A stretch of 64,000 bases of DNA from Duganella sp. BJB480 (GCA_003416985.1 QVIN01000002.1:124001-188000); one strand, 5' to 3'. Shown: positions 30,760-39,957, numbered from the stretch's first letter. Translations and numbers: made by a program. Notes: a model not told the origin generated them from the sequence alone.

Positions 30760-31963
30760 CATCGCCGCCCTGCTGCCCGCAGTGCTGCGCGCCACCGTCG
30801 TACTGAGCGTGGCGGTGATCGCGGTGTGCGTGCTGAGGGTGCCGCTGCGCCGCTGCTTCGGTCCGGGCGTTGCCTATGCCGCGTGGCTGGCCGTGCCCCT
30901 GTGCGCGCTGTCCGCGCTGATGCCCGCCGCGCCGGAAGGCAGCGTGCTGGCGCTGCGCGCCGCGCCCTCCGCCCAATCGTTCACTGCGGCGATGCGCGAG
31001 TTGTCGCCGGTGCCCACATCGATGGGTGTGAGCGGCTGTATCGTGCTGGTTTGGTTGGTTGGCGCACTGGGCGCGGCCGCGCTGCAGATCGGCCGGCAAA
31101 GGGCTTACCTGCGCGGCCTCGGCAAGCTTGCGCGGCGCGGCGACATCACGTATGCGGACTCGCTGCCGGGCGGGCCCGCGCTGGTCGGTCTGTGGCGGCC
31201 CGTGGTCGTGGTCCCGGCGGACTTCGACCACCGCTACACGCCTGAGGAACGCGAACTGATACTGGCGCACGAACGCACCCATGCCGCCCGCCGCGACCCG
31301 TGGGCGAACGCCGCCGGCGCAGCCTTGCGCTGCCTGAACTGGTTCAATCCCCTGGTCCATATCGCCGAACGCCTGATGCGCGCGGACCAGGAGCTCGCTT
31401 GCGACGCTGGCGTCATCCGCCGCCATCCCGGCGCGCGCTGCAGCTACGCCAAGGCGATGCTGAAAACCCAGTTGTCGGCGCAAGAAGCACCACTCGCATG
31501 TCAATGGCAATCCACCCACCCGCTGAAAGAGAGAATCATGAGCCTGAACCACACCACACCGTATGCCTTGCGTATGACCGGCCGCTTCCTGGTGGCCACG
31601 GCCCTTGCCGCTGGCAGCTGGGCCGCCTGGGCGGCGCAGGAAGCACCCAAGGGCCAGCTTTACGATGTCGCGATGAGACTGAGCGTGGACGGCGCCACCA
31701 GCGCGCCGCACCTGCATACGCGGAGCGGCGAAGCGGCGGGCTTCCGCAGCGGCGAAGGCGCCCGGCAATGGCAGGCGCAGCTCACGCTCACGCCGGCGGA
31801 CAACGGCAAGATGTTCATCAGCGCCGTTGTGAAGCACGCCGGCAAACCGGTCGGCAAGCCGGGCCTGCTGGTGGCGCTGGGCGAACCTGCCACGGTCAAG
31901 ATCGACACCGATGACAAATCGCACATGGAGATGGAGCTGACGGTCACGCAGCTCCCGAAATAG
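30746..31963 (+). CDS. M56 family (BlaR1-like) membrane metallopeptidase
   Basis: A 405-aa inner-membrane zinc protease that would cleave the partner BlaI-type repressor. TM segments lie at about 14-32, 42-60 and 96-114; the zinc motif HERTH is at 175-179, with the third ligand Glu215 in QELACD; a fourth TM is at about 284-304. The remaining C-terminal stretch of roughly 100 residues is periplasmic. It is far too short for, and has no motif of, the penicillin-binding sensor domain of BlaR1/MecR1, so the trigger is something else. It overlaps the repressor gene by 14 bases, a standard two-gene antirepressor arrangement. Confidence 0.87.
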   Translation: MTANDIAALLPAVLRATVVLSVAVIAVCVLRVPLRRCFGPGVAYAAWLAVPLCALSALMPAAPEGSVLALRAAPSAQSFTAAMRELSPVPTSMGVSGCIVLVWLVGALGAAALQIGRQRAYLRGLGKLARRGDITYADSLPGGPALVGLWRPVVVVPADFDHRYTPEERELILAHERTHAARRDPWANAAGAALRCLNWFNPLVHIAERLMRADQELACDAGVIRRHPGARCSYAKAMLKTQLSAQEAPLACQWQSTHPLKERIMSLNHTTPYALRMTGRFLVATALAAGSWAAWAAQEAPKGQLYDVAMRLSVDGATSAPHLHTRSGEAAGFRSGEGARQWQAQLTLTPADNGKMFISAVVKHAGKPVGKPGLLVALGEPATVKIDTDDKSHMEMELTVTQLPK

Positions 31964-31973
31964 GCCTGGCGCC

Positions 31974-32711
31974 TTACTGGGCCGACTGCTTGCGCCGGCG
32001 CTTGGCGATGGCGCCGAGCAAGGCCACGCCGCCGAGCATCATCGCCCATTGTTCGGGCTCCGGCACGGCGGTGACGCGCACGGTGAACTTGCCGGAGTAA
32101 TCGGCGAGGCCGTTCGGCGCGCTGCCGAACACGCCGACCAGATCGGGGTTGGCGTTCGGCAGCGCCGGATTGGCGTAATCGAACCAGGTGAAGTTGCTCA
32201 GCGTGACAGTGTGCTGGCCCGAGATGAAGGACAGCGAATTGGCGGCCGACACTTCATCCCCATTGATGATGCCCAGGCTGCCATGTCCATACGCCGTGGG
32301 CGCCGGGGCGGCGATATTGAACGGGACAAACGCGGAGACGCCTGGCACGCTGACGCCGTTGAAGAACAGGTTCAGGCCTGCCCAGGGCGTGGGCCAGTTG
32401 AAGCCGCCGCCGTCGGCGCGCAAGTAGAAGGTGTAGGTGCCCGGAATGGACAGATCCTGGTGGATCGACGTCGCCGCGCCGTTGCCGCTGTTGACGAGGG
32501 AACCGGCGTCGTTCCGTGCGGTAAGCAGATAGAGGTTGGCGGCGCCATTGCCGCCGGTGGTATCCCAGCCGTTGCCGATGTAATTGCCTGCGGCGTTGAT
32601 GTCGTACACCGATGCGCCGGTGAGGGACAAGGTTTCCGCCGAAGCAGTGTTCATCCAAGTCCCACCCAATGCGGCCGAGACGACACCGGCCAACAAAATC
32701 GATTTCTTCAA
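31974..32711 (-). CDS. PEP-CTERM sorting-domain exported protein
   Basis: A 245-aa secreted protein with an N-terminal signal (KKSILLAGVVSAALGGTW, cleavage near ASA) and a C-terminal PEP-CTERM signal: VPEPEQWAMMLGGVALLGA followed by KRRRKQ. This tag is recognised by exosortase and leads to surface or exopolysaccharide-associated display. The middle is Gly/Asn/Ala rich and beta-like, with no enzyme motif. No ATG fits; TTG at 32711 is strongly supported by AGGAG six bases upstream (complement of 32718-32722). No exosortase gene is in the window. Convergent with the M56 gene. Confidence 0.85.
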   Translation of the reverse strand: MKKSILLAGVVSAALGGTWMNTASAETLSLTGASVYDINAAGNYIGNGWDTTGGNGAANLYLLTARNDAGSLVNSGNGAATSIHQDLSIPGTYTFYLRADGGGFNWPTPWAGLNLFFNGVSVPGVSAFVPFNIAAPAPTAYGHGSLGIINGDEVSAANSLSFISGQHTVTLSNFTWFDYANPALPNANPDLVGVFGSAPNGLADYSGKFTVRVTAVPEPEQWAMMLGGVALLGAIAKRRRKQSAQ

Positions 32712-32891
32712 AATAAGCTCCTGTTCAAATGTGGCGATCCACCCGAAACGCAAGCTTACCATGAAAGAGTGCAAATTTAACAATGCAATACCGGCAACAT
32801 GCCAGCTATCCGATAACAGCAATAGCTTTTCCGCAATGTTTACGATAGGCTATTATTTCCTGGCCACAGGCCATATTCCCAAGGAGAAACC

Positions 32892-33083
32892 ATGAGATCG
32901 AAAATGATCATTGCGGGTTTGGTAGCCGCAGTCTGCGCAGCGAGCGCGTTCGCCGCGCCGGCGCCCTACATGTGGTACAAGAGCAAGCTGAACGGCTCGC
33001 TGGCATGCTCGAACGCCTACATGGGCAGCGGCTGGGAACCGCAACCGCAGCTGGGCACGTTTAAAAACGCCTCCTGCCGCTAA
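32892..33083 (+). CDS. Small secreted protein of unknown function (63 aa)
   Basis: A 63-aa preprotein with a textbook signal peptide (MIIAGLVAAVCAASAFA, cleavage after residue 21), leaving about 42 residues rich in Tyr, Trp, Ser and Asn with two Cys (in SLACSN and at NASCR) that could form a disulphide. An AAGGAG ribosome-binding site lies at 32880-32885. I recognise no family. Immediately downstream is a perfect 90-bp palindrome ending in a T-run, which can serve as its terminator. Possible roles such as a surface peptide or toxin-like factor are speculation. Confidence 0.65.
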   Translation: MRSKMIIAGLVAAVCAASAFAAPAPYMWYKSKLNGSLACSNAYMGSGWEPQPQLGTFKNASCR

Positions 33084-33089
33084 GCAACT

Positions 33090-33179
33090 TTGGGGTCAAG
33101 TCTGACATTCGGACACGGCCTCTGCCGTAGCAGGCCTGCTACGGCAGAGGCCGTGTCCGAATGTCAGACTTGACCCCAA
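33090..33179. repeat. Perfect 90-bp palindrome
   Basis: Two 45-base arms (33090-33134 and 33135-33179) are exact reverse complements with no spacer; the centre is AGGCCT. The outer ends read TTGGGGTCAAGTCTGACATT and its complement. A run of T follows on the plus strand (33180-33186), so in RNA it forms a very long hairpin plus U-tract after the small secreted gene. The length and perfection go far beyond a normal terminator and suggest a dispersed palindromic repeat or a recent mobile insertion. Confidence 0.92.
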
Positions 33180-33188
33180 TTTTTTTAT

Positions 33189-33214
33189 TCGAATGTCAGG
33201 CTAAGCCAAATTTT
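33189..33214. repeat. Degenerate copy of the palindrome arm
   Basis: TCGAATGTCAGGCTAAGCC followed by AAATTTT closely matches the right-hand end of the 90-bp palindrome (CCGAATGTCAGACTTGACC followed by CCAATTTT), as a direct repeat about 30 bases further on. It runs up to the stop codon of the regA-like gene. Confidence 0.6.
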
Positions 33215-33755
33215 ATTTGACGCGCTGCTTCTCCAGCTTGCGTGCCAATGTGCGGCGGTGCATGCCTAGCCGGCGTGCGGCTTCCGATATGTTGAAGTCG
33301 GTCTCCGCGAGTACCGTGTGGATGTGCTCCCACTCCAGCGTCTTGACCGAGGTGGCGCGGTTGGTCAGCTCCAGCTCAGCGGCGCCCGCGACGTGCTCGA
33401 ACGCGGCTTCGATGTCGTCCGTGTTGGAGGGCTTGGCCAAATATTGACAAGCGCCCAGCTTGATCGCTTCCACCGCCGTGTTGATGCTGGCGAAGCCGGT
33501 CAGCACGACGATCAACATCTCGGCGTCGTGCTGATGCAGCATCTGCACGCAGGCCAAACCCGATGAGTTCCCCTTGAGCTTGAGATCCACCACGGCGTAG
33601 CCCGGCGAGTGATCGACCAGCAGCCCGCTCGCTTCATCCACGTTTTCGGCCAGCAGCACCTTGTACCCGCGCCGCTCGAACGAGCGCCCCAGCGTGCGGG
33701 CGAAGGCGGCGTCGTCCTCGACCAGCAACAGCACGCGTTCTTCTTCAGTAGTCAT
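33213..33755 (-). CDS. regA: RegA/PrrA/ActR-type response regulator
   Basis: A 180-aa response regulator with a receiver domain (phospho-acceptor Asp57 in AVVDLKLKG, acidic pair at 14-15) and a Fis-type helix-turn-helix at the C-terminus (NISEAARRLGMHRRTLARKLEK), the compact layout of RegA/PrrA/ActR. In alpha- and betaproteobacteria this regulator controls respiration, terminal oxidases and other redox functions. It overlaps the 3' end of the sensor gene by 11 bases. Being the last gene of the cyo-surf1-reg cluster, it may regulate that very operon. The assignment as RegA-like is strong; the target genes are inference. Confidence 0.93.
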   Translation of the reverse strand: MTTEEERVLLLVEDDAAFARTLGRSFERRGYKVLLAENVDEASGLLVDHSPGYAVVDLKLKGNSSGLACVQMLHQHDAEMLIVVLTGFASINTAVEAIKLGACQYLAKPSNTDDIEAAFEHVAGAAELELTNRATSVKTLEWEHIHTVLAETDFNISEAARRLGMHRRTLARKLEKQRVK

Positions 33756-35121
33756 ATTGATTCGTTTCCGGTTTGATTTCGATCTCCGACAGCGGCAACG
33801 TCAACCGCACCAGCGCGCCGCCGTGCGGCAGGTTCGACGCCGTCACGGCGCCGCCCAGCGTGCGCGCGACGTTCACCACCAGGAACAGCCCCAGGCCTCC
33901 GCCCGGCCTTCCCTTGCTTGAATTGTAGGGCTTGCCCAGCTGCGCCAGGATCGCCGGCGCGAAGCCCGGCCCGGCATCGGTCACCTGCAGCACCAGCTGC
34001 CCGTCCTTCACGCCGGCCTCCATGCGCAGCCATTGCGGCGAGGCCTCCAGCGCATTGTCCAGCACGTTGCAGATCATTTGCTTGAGCGTCGAGTCCGACA
34101 CCACCGGATGGTCGGGCACGATGCGGTTGTCGTATTCGAAATCCACCACCGGCCGCCCCACCCGCCACTCCGCCACCAAATCCGCCAGGAAGGTGTTGAC
34201 GGTGGTGGCCGCCGACGATTCGCCGCGCGTCTCCCCCGCCGACAGCAGGATCCCGCTGACGATGGACTTGCAGCGCATGAGCTGGGTCTGCATCTCGCCG
34301 ATCTCTTCCAGCAGCTCGCCGTTGGCCTTGAACTCGGGCATGTGCTTCCAGTCGCCCAGGATCACCGCCAGCGTGGCCAGCGGCGTGCCCAGCTCGTGCG
34401 CGGCGCCCGAGGCCAGCAGGCCCATGCGGATGATGTGGTCCTCCTCGGCGGCGCGCTGGCGCAGGTCGGCCAGCTTGGTAGCCGTCACCCGCATGTTGCG
34501 CATGATGCGCGTGATGAAGATAACCAGCAGCGCCGCGTCCAGCACGAAGCAGATCAGCATGCCCTGCACGTACAGGCTGAGGATGCCGCGACCATGGTCC
34601 AGCGGCAGCGACAGCGGCTCGGAGAACAACGCCAGCCCGGCGATGCAGGTGCCGGTCACGCCGACGATGGTCCAGGTCGACCACGCCTCCAGCAGCACCG
34701 CGCCCAAAATCACGTGCAGCAGGTACAGGAACACAAAGGGATTGGTGGCGCCGCCGCTCAGGTAGAGCTGCGCGGTCAGGCTGGCGATGTCCACCGTCAG
34801 CGCCAGCAGCAGCTCGCTGTTGGACACCACCTGGTTTTCCTGCCAGCGCAAGGTGCTGGCGATGTTGAACGCGATCAGGCACGCCAGCACGTTGAGCATG
34901 GCCGGCAGCGGCAGCCGCACGTCGAACACCATGGTGGCGGCGAAGATGGTGGTGATCTGGCCGATCACGGCGATCCAGCGCAGCTGGATCAGCTGCTGCA
35001 TGTTCTTGTGTCCGGCCGCGTGGGTGATGGTGTTGGCCGAGGCCTTCACCGCCGCCAGCGGCTCGATGACCGGCGCGTTCGGCCGGCCCCTGTCATACGG
35101 ATTGTCGTTTTTCCTTGCCAT
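33745..35121 (-). CDS. regB: RegB/PrrB-type redox sensor histidine kinase
   Basis: A 458-aa kinase with six hydrophobic segments (about 45-205). It contains GGATNPF at residues 123-129, the GGxxNPF heptapeptide described for ubiquinone sensing in RegB. The H-box is ASGAAHELGTPLATL (His242), and the ATPase domain has GGGLGLFLVVNVARTLGG. Cys284, in LMRCKS 42 residues after the His, is about where RegB has its redox-active Cys; this is inference. The start ATG follows the SURF1 stop directly (TAAATG). A quinone-redox kinase inside a quinol oxidase operon implies feedback from the quinone pool. Confidence 0.93.
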   Translation of the reverse strand: MARKNDNPYDRGRPNAPVIEPLAAVKASANTITHAAGHKNMQQLIQLRWIAVIGQITTIFAATMVFDVRLPLPAMLNVLACLIAFNIASTLRWQENQVVSNSELLLALTVDIASLTAQLYLSGGATNPFVFLYLLHVILGAVLLEAWSTWTIVGVTGTCIAGLALFSEPLSLPLDHGRGILSLYVQGMLICFVLDAALLVIFITRIMRNMRVTATKLADLRQRAAEEDHIIRMGLLASGAAHELGTPLATLAVILGDWKHMPEFKANGELLEEIGEMQTQLMRCKSIVSGILLSAGETRGESSAATTVNTFLADLVAEWRVGRPVVDFEYDNRIVPDHPVVSDSTLKQMICNVLDNALEASPQWLRMEAGVKDGQLVLQVTDAGPGFAPAILAQLGKPYNSSKGRPGGGLGLFLVVNVARTLGGAVTASNLPHGGALVRLTLPLSEIEIKPETNQYDY

Positions 35122-35898
35122 TTATGCTTGTTTTTTTGATTTGCGCCCCTCGCGGACGACCCATGCGGCGCCGCCGACAATCATCAGCGCCAGCGCGTAC
35201 CAGGTGACAGCATAAACCAAATGGTTGTTGACGAAGGAAACTACCGTCAGTCCGCCGAGCGGTTCACCCTCCGCCGGCGCGCCTGGGGCGGCGTCGGCAT
35301 CGACGAAATACGGCGCCACGGCCGGCAAGCCGCGCGCGCGGGCGATGGCTTGCACGTCGCGCGTGTACCAGTAGTTGCGGGCCGGCTCGTTGGCGCGCAG
35401 GCGTCCACTCGCCTCGCCCAGCCGCAGCAGGCCGGTGACGGTGACCGTGTCGCCGCCGCGCGCGCAGGCGCCGGCCGGCGCGGCAGGCGGCGCGGGCTGC
35501 GGCGCCCAGCCGCCGGAACCGGCGCGGATGAAGCCACGGTTGACCATGACGATGGCGCCGTCCGGCGTGCACAGCGGCGTCAGCACCCAGTAGCCGATGC
35601 CCCGGTCCAGCGAGGCCAGCACCTGCGTGTCGGAGTCCTTCAGGTAGCGGCCGCTTAACCGCACGCGGCGGTAATCGTCGGCCTCGGCGTTCAGCCCCGG
35701 CCACCGGGCCACGCCGGGCGCATCCACCGGCGCGGCGTGCACGCGCTGCTCGACGCGCTCGATCAGCGCCAGCTTCCATTGCAGGCGATATAACTGCCAC
35801 GTCCCCAAAGCAAAAAACCCTGCAAACATCACCCCGGCCGCAATGGCCAGGATGATGCGCAGGGCGCTGGAACGTGGGCGCGATGGCCCGTCCATCAT
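35122..35898 (-). CDS. SURF1 family cytochrome oxidase assembly protein
   Basis: A 258-aa inner-membrane protein with the SURF1 layout: an N-terminal TM (about residues 10-30), a periplasmic domain with FALGTWQLYRLQWKLALIERVEQR, RRVRLSGRYLKDS and GYWVLTPL ... VMVNRGFIRAG, and a C-terminal TM (HLVYAVTWYALALMIVGG). SURF1 helps insert haem into oxidase subunit I. The start overlaps the stop of cyoD by four bases (ATGA), so it is part of the cyo operon and probably serves CyoB maturation. Confidence 0.92.
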   Translation of the reverse strand: MMDGPSRPRSSALRIILAIAAGVMFAGFFALGTWQLYRLQWKLALIERVEQRVHAAPVDAPGVARWPGLNAEADDYRRVRLSGRYLKDSDTQVLASLDRGIGYWVLTPLCTPDGAIVMVNRGFIRAGSGGWAPQPAPPAAPAGACARGGDTVTVTGLLRLGEASGRLRANEPARNYWYTRDVQAIARARGLPAVAPYFVDADAAPGAPAEGEPLGGLTVVSFVNNHLVYAVTWYALALMIVGGAAWVVREGRKSKKQA

Positions 35899-36296
35899 TG
35901 CATGTCGCGCATGTTGTGCACGTCCGTACCCATGGACGGCATCATGTTGACGTTCATGTGGTACATGACCCAGATCGATCCGGCCAGCACGATGACCAGC
36001 AACACCAGCGTGAACAAGGTCGCCAGCAGCGACCAGCCGCCTTCGATCTTGCCGTTCATGTGCAGGAAGTACACCATGTGCACCACCACCTGGACGGCGG
36101 CGAACGCCAGGATCACCGCGGCGGTGGTGCTGGACTTGTCGAAGGCCTTGTGCATCACCAGCCAGAACGGAATCGCGGTCAGGATCACCGACAGCACGAA
36201 GCCGATCGCGTAGTCCTTCAGGCTGCCGTGCGGCACGGCGTCGTGGCCGTGGCCATGGTCGTCATGGCCGTGGTGGTCGTGATTGTGTGCGCTCAT
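35895..36296 (-). CDS. cyoD: Cytochrome o ubiquinol oxidase subunit IV (CyoD)
   Basis: A 133-aa membrane protein with three TM segments and the CyoD pattern: LKDYAIGFVLSVILTAIPFWLVM, VVVHMVYFLHM and LAGSIWVMYHMNVNMMP. The N-terminus is unusually His- and Asp-rich (HNHDHHGHDDHGHGHD), a possible metal-binding tail. The start at 36296 overlaps the cyoC stop (ATGA); the longer open frame upstream is coding sequence of cyoC in another frame. CyoD supports assembly of the haem-copper oxidase that oxidises ubiquinol and reduces oxygen. Confidence 0.95.
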   Translation of the reverse strand: MSAHNHDHHGHDDHGHGHDAVPHGSLKDYAIGFVLSVILTAIPFWLVMHKAFDKSSTTAAVILAFAAVQVVVHMVYFLHMNGKIEGGWSLLATLFTLVLLVIVLAGSIWVMYHMNVNMMPSMGTDVHNMRDMQ

Positions 36297-36922
36297 GGCA
36301 GGACTCCCATCAGATAAACAAAGGTAAACACACCGATCCAGATCACATCCAGGAAGTGCCAGAACATCGACAGGCACATCAGGCGACGGTTGTTTTCCGG
36401 CGTCAGGCCGTGCTTGGCCAGCTGGAAGATCAGCGTGACCAGCCAGATCGAACCGAACGTCACGTGCAGGCCGTGGGTGCCGACCAGCGCGAAGAACGAA
36501 GTCAGGAACGCGCTGCGCTGCGGACCGGCGCCTTCGTGGATCAGGTGGACGAATTCATCCAGCTCCAGGTACAGGAAGGCCAGGCCGAACAGGCCGGTGA
36601 TGGCCAGCCAGACGATGGTGCCCTTCACGCTCTTGCGCTGCGCGGCGATCATGGCGAAGCCATAGGTGATCGACGACATCAGCAGGAAGCCGGTGTTGAG
36701 CGCCACGGTCGGCAGGTCGAACAGCTCGGCGCCGGTCGGGCCGCCCGCGTAGTTGCGGCCGAGCACGGCGTAGGCGGCGAACAGGCCCGCGAACAGCAGG
36801 CAGTCGCTCATCAGGTAGAGCCAGAAGCCCAGCAGCGTGCCGTTCTCCGGGTGGTGTTCGCGCACGTAGTAGCGTGCGCTTGGGTCGGCGCTCACGGCGC
36901 CGTTAGCGATAGTTTCAGACAT
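36293..36922 (-). CDS. cyoC: Cytochrome o ubiquinol oxidase subunit III (CyoC)
   Basis: A 209-aa subunit III of the bo3-type quinol oxidase, with five TM helices. Recognisable parts are [50 protein letters not shown] and [21 protein letters not shown]. The start MSETIANG at 36922 overlaps the end of cyoB by eight bases and the stop overlaps cyoD by four, both typical of the tightly packed cyo operon. Confidence 0.95.
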   Translation of the reverse strand: MSETIANGAVSADPSARYYVREHHPENGTLLGFWLYLMSDCLLFAGLFAAYAVLGRNYAGGPTGAELFDLPTVALNTGFLLMSSITYGFAMIAAQRKSVKGTIVWLAITGLFGLAFLYLELDEFVHLIHEGAGPQRSAFLTSFFALVGTHGLHVTFGSIWLVTLIFQLAKHGLTPENNRRLMCLSMFWHFLDVIWIGVFTFVYLMGVLP

Positions 36923-38921
36923 GGCTTTCCAGCAGACGAGTATGCGCTTCTTCGGTGCGGATGACTTCTTCCGCAGGGATGTAGAAATCGCGCTTGTAGT
37001 TAAAGGTGTGCGTGATGATGGCAACCATCATGGCGATGAACGCCAGGCCGGCTGGAATCCACATCTGCCAGACCATGGCGAAGCCCAGCGCGGCAGCCAG
37101 CGCCGAGATGATGAAGCCGGCGGCGGTGTTCTTCGGCATGTGGATGGCCACGAAGCCCTTGGTCGGACGCTGGTAGTGGTTGGCCTTCATGTCGGCCCAG
37201 CTGTCGCTCTCGTGCACCACTGGCGTGAAGGCGAAGTTGTAGTCCGGCGGTGGCGACGAGGTGGCCCACTCCAGCGTGCGGCCGCCCCATGGGTCGCCGG
37301 TCACGTCGCGCAGGGCTTCGCGGTTTTTCCAGCTGACGTAGAACTGCACCAGCATCGCGCCGATACCCGCGGCGATGATCAGCGCGCCGATGGCGGCGAT
37401 CACGAACCATTTTTGCAGCGACGGATCTTCGAAGTGGTTCATGCGGCGGGTCACGCCCATGAAGCCCATCACGTACAGCGGCGTGAAGGCGACCCAGAAG
37501 CCGACCAGCCAGCACCAGAACGAGACCTTGCCCCAGAACTCGTCCAGTTTGAAGCCGAACGCTTTAGGGAACCAGTAGTTGATCGCGGCGAAGCAGCCGA
37601 ACACCACGCCGCCGATGATGACGTTGTGGAAGTGGGCGATCAGGAACAGCGAGTTGTGCAGCACGAAGTCGGCTGGAGGCACGGCCAGCATCACGCCGGT
37701 CATGCCGCCGATGACGAAGGTCAGCATGAAGCCCACGGTCCACATCATCGGCACGTCGAAGCGCACGCGGCCCTTGTACATGGTGAACAGCCAGTTGAAG
37801 ATCTTGGCGCCGGTCGGGATCGAGATGATCATCGTCGTGATGCCGAAGAACGAGTTCACCGACGCGCCCGAGCCCATGGTGAAGAAGTGGTGCAGCCAGA
37901 CCAGGTAGGACAGGATGGTGATCACGACGGTGGCGTACACCATCGAGGTGTAGCCGAACAGCTTCTTGGCGCTGAAGGTCGAGACGATCTCCGAGAACAC
38001 GCCGAACACCGGCAGCACCAGGATGTAGACCTCGGGGTGGCCCCAGATCCAGATCAGGTTGACGTACAACATCGGGTTGCCGCCGAGGTCGTTGGTGAAG
38101 AAGTTGGTGCCGACCATGCGGTCCAGCGACAGCATCGCCAGGGTGATGGTCAGGATCGGGAAGGTGGCGACGATCAGCGCGTTGGTGCACAGCGCGGTCC
38201 AGGTGAAGACCGGCATTTTCATCATGTTCATGCCCGGCGCGCGCATCTTGACGATGGTGGCGATCAGGTTGACGCCCGATAGCGTGGTCCCCACCCCGGC
38301 CACCTGCAGCGACCAGATGTAGTAGTCGACCCCGACGTCCGGCGAGGCGGCGATGCCCGACAGCGGCGGGAAGGCCAGCCAGCCGGTGCGGCCGAATTCG
38401 CCGACGAACAGCGAGACCATGGTCAGCATGGCGCCGAAGGTGGTCATCCAGAACGAGAAGTTGTTCAGGAACGGGAACGAGACGTCGCGCGCGCCGATCT
38501 GCAGCGGCACCACGTAGTTCATCAGGCCGGTCACCAGCGGCATCGCCACGAAGAAGATCATGATCGTGCCGTGGGCCGTGAAGATCTGGTCGTAGTGGTG
38601 CGGCGGCAGCATGCCGGCGTTGTCGCCGAAGGCGATCGCTTGTTGGGCGCGCATCATCAGCGCGTCGGCGAAGCCGCGCAGCAGCATGATGATCGCCAGC
38701 ACCATGTACATGATGCCGATCTTCTTGTGGTCGATGGAGGTGATCCAGTCGCGCCACAGCGGGCCCCACAGGCGGAATTTGAACATCGCGGCCAGGAAGG
38801 CCAGGCCGCCGATCGCCACCATGGCGAAGGTGCCGATCAGGATGGGCTCGTGGTATGGAATTGCTTCCAGCGACAGCCGCCCAAAGATCAGTTTGGTCAG
38901 GTTGAGATCAGACATGGTCAT
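36915..38921 (-). CDS. cyoB: Cytochrome o ubiquinol oxidase subunit I (CyoB)
   Basis: A 668-aa catalytic subunit of the proton-pumping bo3 quinol oxidase. Hallmarks include the haem ligand region [17 protein letters not shown], the CuB site [17 protein letters not shown] (with the His-Pro-Glu-Val-Tyr cross-link motif), [10 protein letters not shown] and the haem ligands in [12 protein letters not shown]. About 15 TM helices; length close to E. coli CyoB. ATG at 38921 (MTMSDLN) overlaps the cyoA stop; ATG at 38915 is an alternative. Confidence 0.97.
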   Translation of the reverse strand: MTMSDLNLTKLIFGRLSLEAIPYHEPILIGTFAMVAIGGLAFLAAMFKFRLWGPLWRDWITSIDHKKIGIMYMVLAIIMLLRGFADALMMRAQQAIAFGDNAGMLPPHHYDQIFTAHGTIMIFFVAMPLVTGLMNYVVPLQIGARDVSFPFLNNFSFWMTTFGAMLTMVSLFVGEFGRTGWLAFPPLSGIAASPDVGVDYYIWSLQVAGVGTTLSGVNLIATIVKMRAPGMNMMKMPVFTWTALCTNALIVATFPILTITLAMLSLDRMVGTNFFTNDLGGNPMLYVNLIWIWGHPEVYILVLPVFGVFSEIVSTFSAKKLFGYTSMVYATVVITILSYLVWLHHFFTMGSGASVNSFFGITTMIISIPTGAKIFNWLFTMYKGRVRFDVPMMWTVGFMLTFVIGGMTGVMLAVPPADFVLHNSLFLIAHFHNVIIGGVVFGCFAAINYWFPKAFGFKLDEFWGKVSFWCWLVGFWVAFTPLYVMGFMGVTRRMNHFEDPSLQKWFVIAAIGALIIAAGIGAMLVQFYVSWKNREALRDVTGDPWGGRTLEWATSSPPPDYNFAFTPVVHESDSWADMKANHYQRPTKGFVAIHMPKNTAAGFIISALAAALGFAMVWQMWIPAGLAFIAMMVAIITHTFNYKRDFYIPAEEVIRTEEAHTRLLESHV

Positions 38922-39916
38922 TCTTTACGGAGTGGTTGGGCCGTGGCGGTGGCGACTTTAGGCTCGCACACATCTTTCGGCAGTTCTTTCGCGGTGGCGG
39001 CGGCCTGCATGCGCATGGCGTCCTGCTCCATCTGCGCGTTCATGCAGGTCGAGCCTTCGGCCACGCAGCGGTTCAGCACCAGGTCGTACAGGCCTTTGTC
39101 GACGCTGCCGAAGTGCATGATCGGATGCTTGATGGTCGGCTTGTCCAGGTCCAGGTAGCCGGCGCGGGTCAGCGTGCCGCCGCCGGCGCGGGTCTTGGCG
39201 ACCCATGCGTCGAAGTCGGCCTGGCTGACGCCGTGGTACTTGAACTTCATGTCCGAGAAACCGGCGCCGCTGTAGTTCGACGAGAAGCCGTCGTACACGC
39301 CCACCTTGTTCATCACCGCGTTCAGTTGCGTGTCCATGCTGGGCATGGTGTAGACCATGCCGGCCAGCGCGGGGATGTAGAACGCGTTCATCACGCTCGA
39401 CGACGTCATGTGGAAACGCACCGGCACGTCGATCGGGGTCACCAGCTCGTTGACGGTGGCGATGCCTTGTTCAGGGTAGATGAACATCCACTTCCAGTCC
39501 ATCGCCACGACCTGCACTTCCAGCGGCTTGACGCCGACCGCCACCGGACGGTTTTCGTCGATGCGGCTCAGCGGACGGTATGGGTCCAGCAAGTGGGTAT
39601 AGATCCAGGTGATCAGGCCCAGCACGATGATGATCAGCAGCGGAGCGCCCCAGATCAGCAGTTCGAGCTTGGTCGAGTGGTCCCAGTCCGGCTTGTACTC
39701 GGCGGAAGTGTTGGACTTCCGGTAGCGCCAGGCGAACAGGCAAATTAAGAACATGACGGGGACGATAATCAACAGCATCAGCAGGGTTGACACAACAACA
39801 AGATGTGCCTGCTGGGCTGCGATATCACCGGACGGGTTCAACACGACCGTGTTGCAGCCTGCTAGCCACAACAGCGGCGCGAGGAACAGTCCACGACGCG
39901 CGAGAGGAGGAATCAT
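38918..39916 (-). CDS. cyoA: Cytochrome o ubiquinol oxidase subunit II (CyoA)
   Basis: A 332-aa lipoprotein subunit II. The lipobox LAGCN places the acylated Cys at about residue 21, followed by two TM helices (about 40-62 and 85-107) and a periplasmic cupredoxin-like domain ([23 protein letters not shown]). The CuA ligands of cytochrome c oxidases are absent, as expected for a quinol oxidase. It is the first gene of the leftward operon cyoABCD-surf1-regB-regA. No obvious Shine-Dalgarno sequence precedes this ATG. Confidence 0.96.
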   Translation of the reverse strand: MIPPLARRGLFLAPLLWLAGCNTVVLNPSGDIAAQQAHLVVVSTLLMLLIIVPVMFLICLFAWRYRKSNTSAEYKPDWDHSTKLELLIWGAPLLIIIVLGLITWIYTHLLDPYRPLSRIDENRPVAVGVKPLEVQVVAMDWKWMFIYPEQGIATVNELVTPIDVPVRFHMTSSSVMNAFYIPALAGMVYTMPSMDTQLNAVMNKVGVYDGFSSNYSGAGFSDMKFKYHGVSQADFDAWVAKTRAGGGTLTRAGYLDLDKPTIKHPIMHFGSVDKGLYDLVLNRCVAEGSTCMNAQMEQDAMRMQAAATAKELPKDVCEPKVATATAQPLRKE

Positions 39917-39929
39917 AGGTAATCTACGT

Positions 39930-39957
39930 TACAGTATGTGGATGATGTGTTACTGTA
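39930..39957. promoter_or_regulatory. Inverted repeat in the cyoA / MFS divergent region
   Basis: TACAGTA (39930-39936) and TACTGTA (39951-39957) are exact reverse complements 14 bases apart, just upstream of cyoA on the opposite strand. On the minus strand TTGGTA, 17 bases, CATACT also forms a candidate promoter here. The repeat could be an operator, for example for the regA product, but no matching consensus is known to me. Confidence 0.3.

Noticed and set aside
31538..31963. Separate secreted protein starting inside the M56 gene
   Set aside because: An internal ATG with GAGAGA upstream precedes a hydrophobic stretch, but this is the expected last membrane helix of M56 proteins and is in frame.
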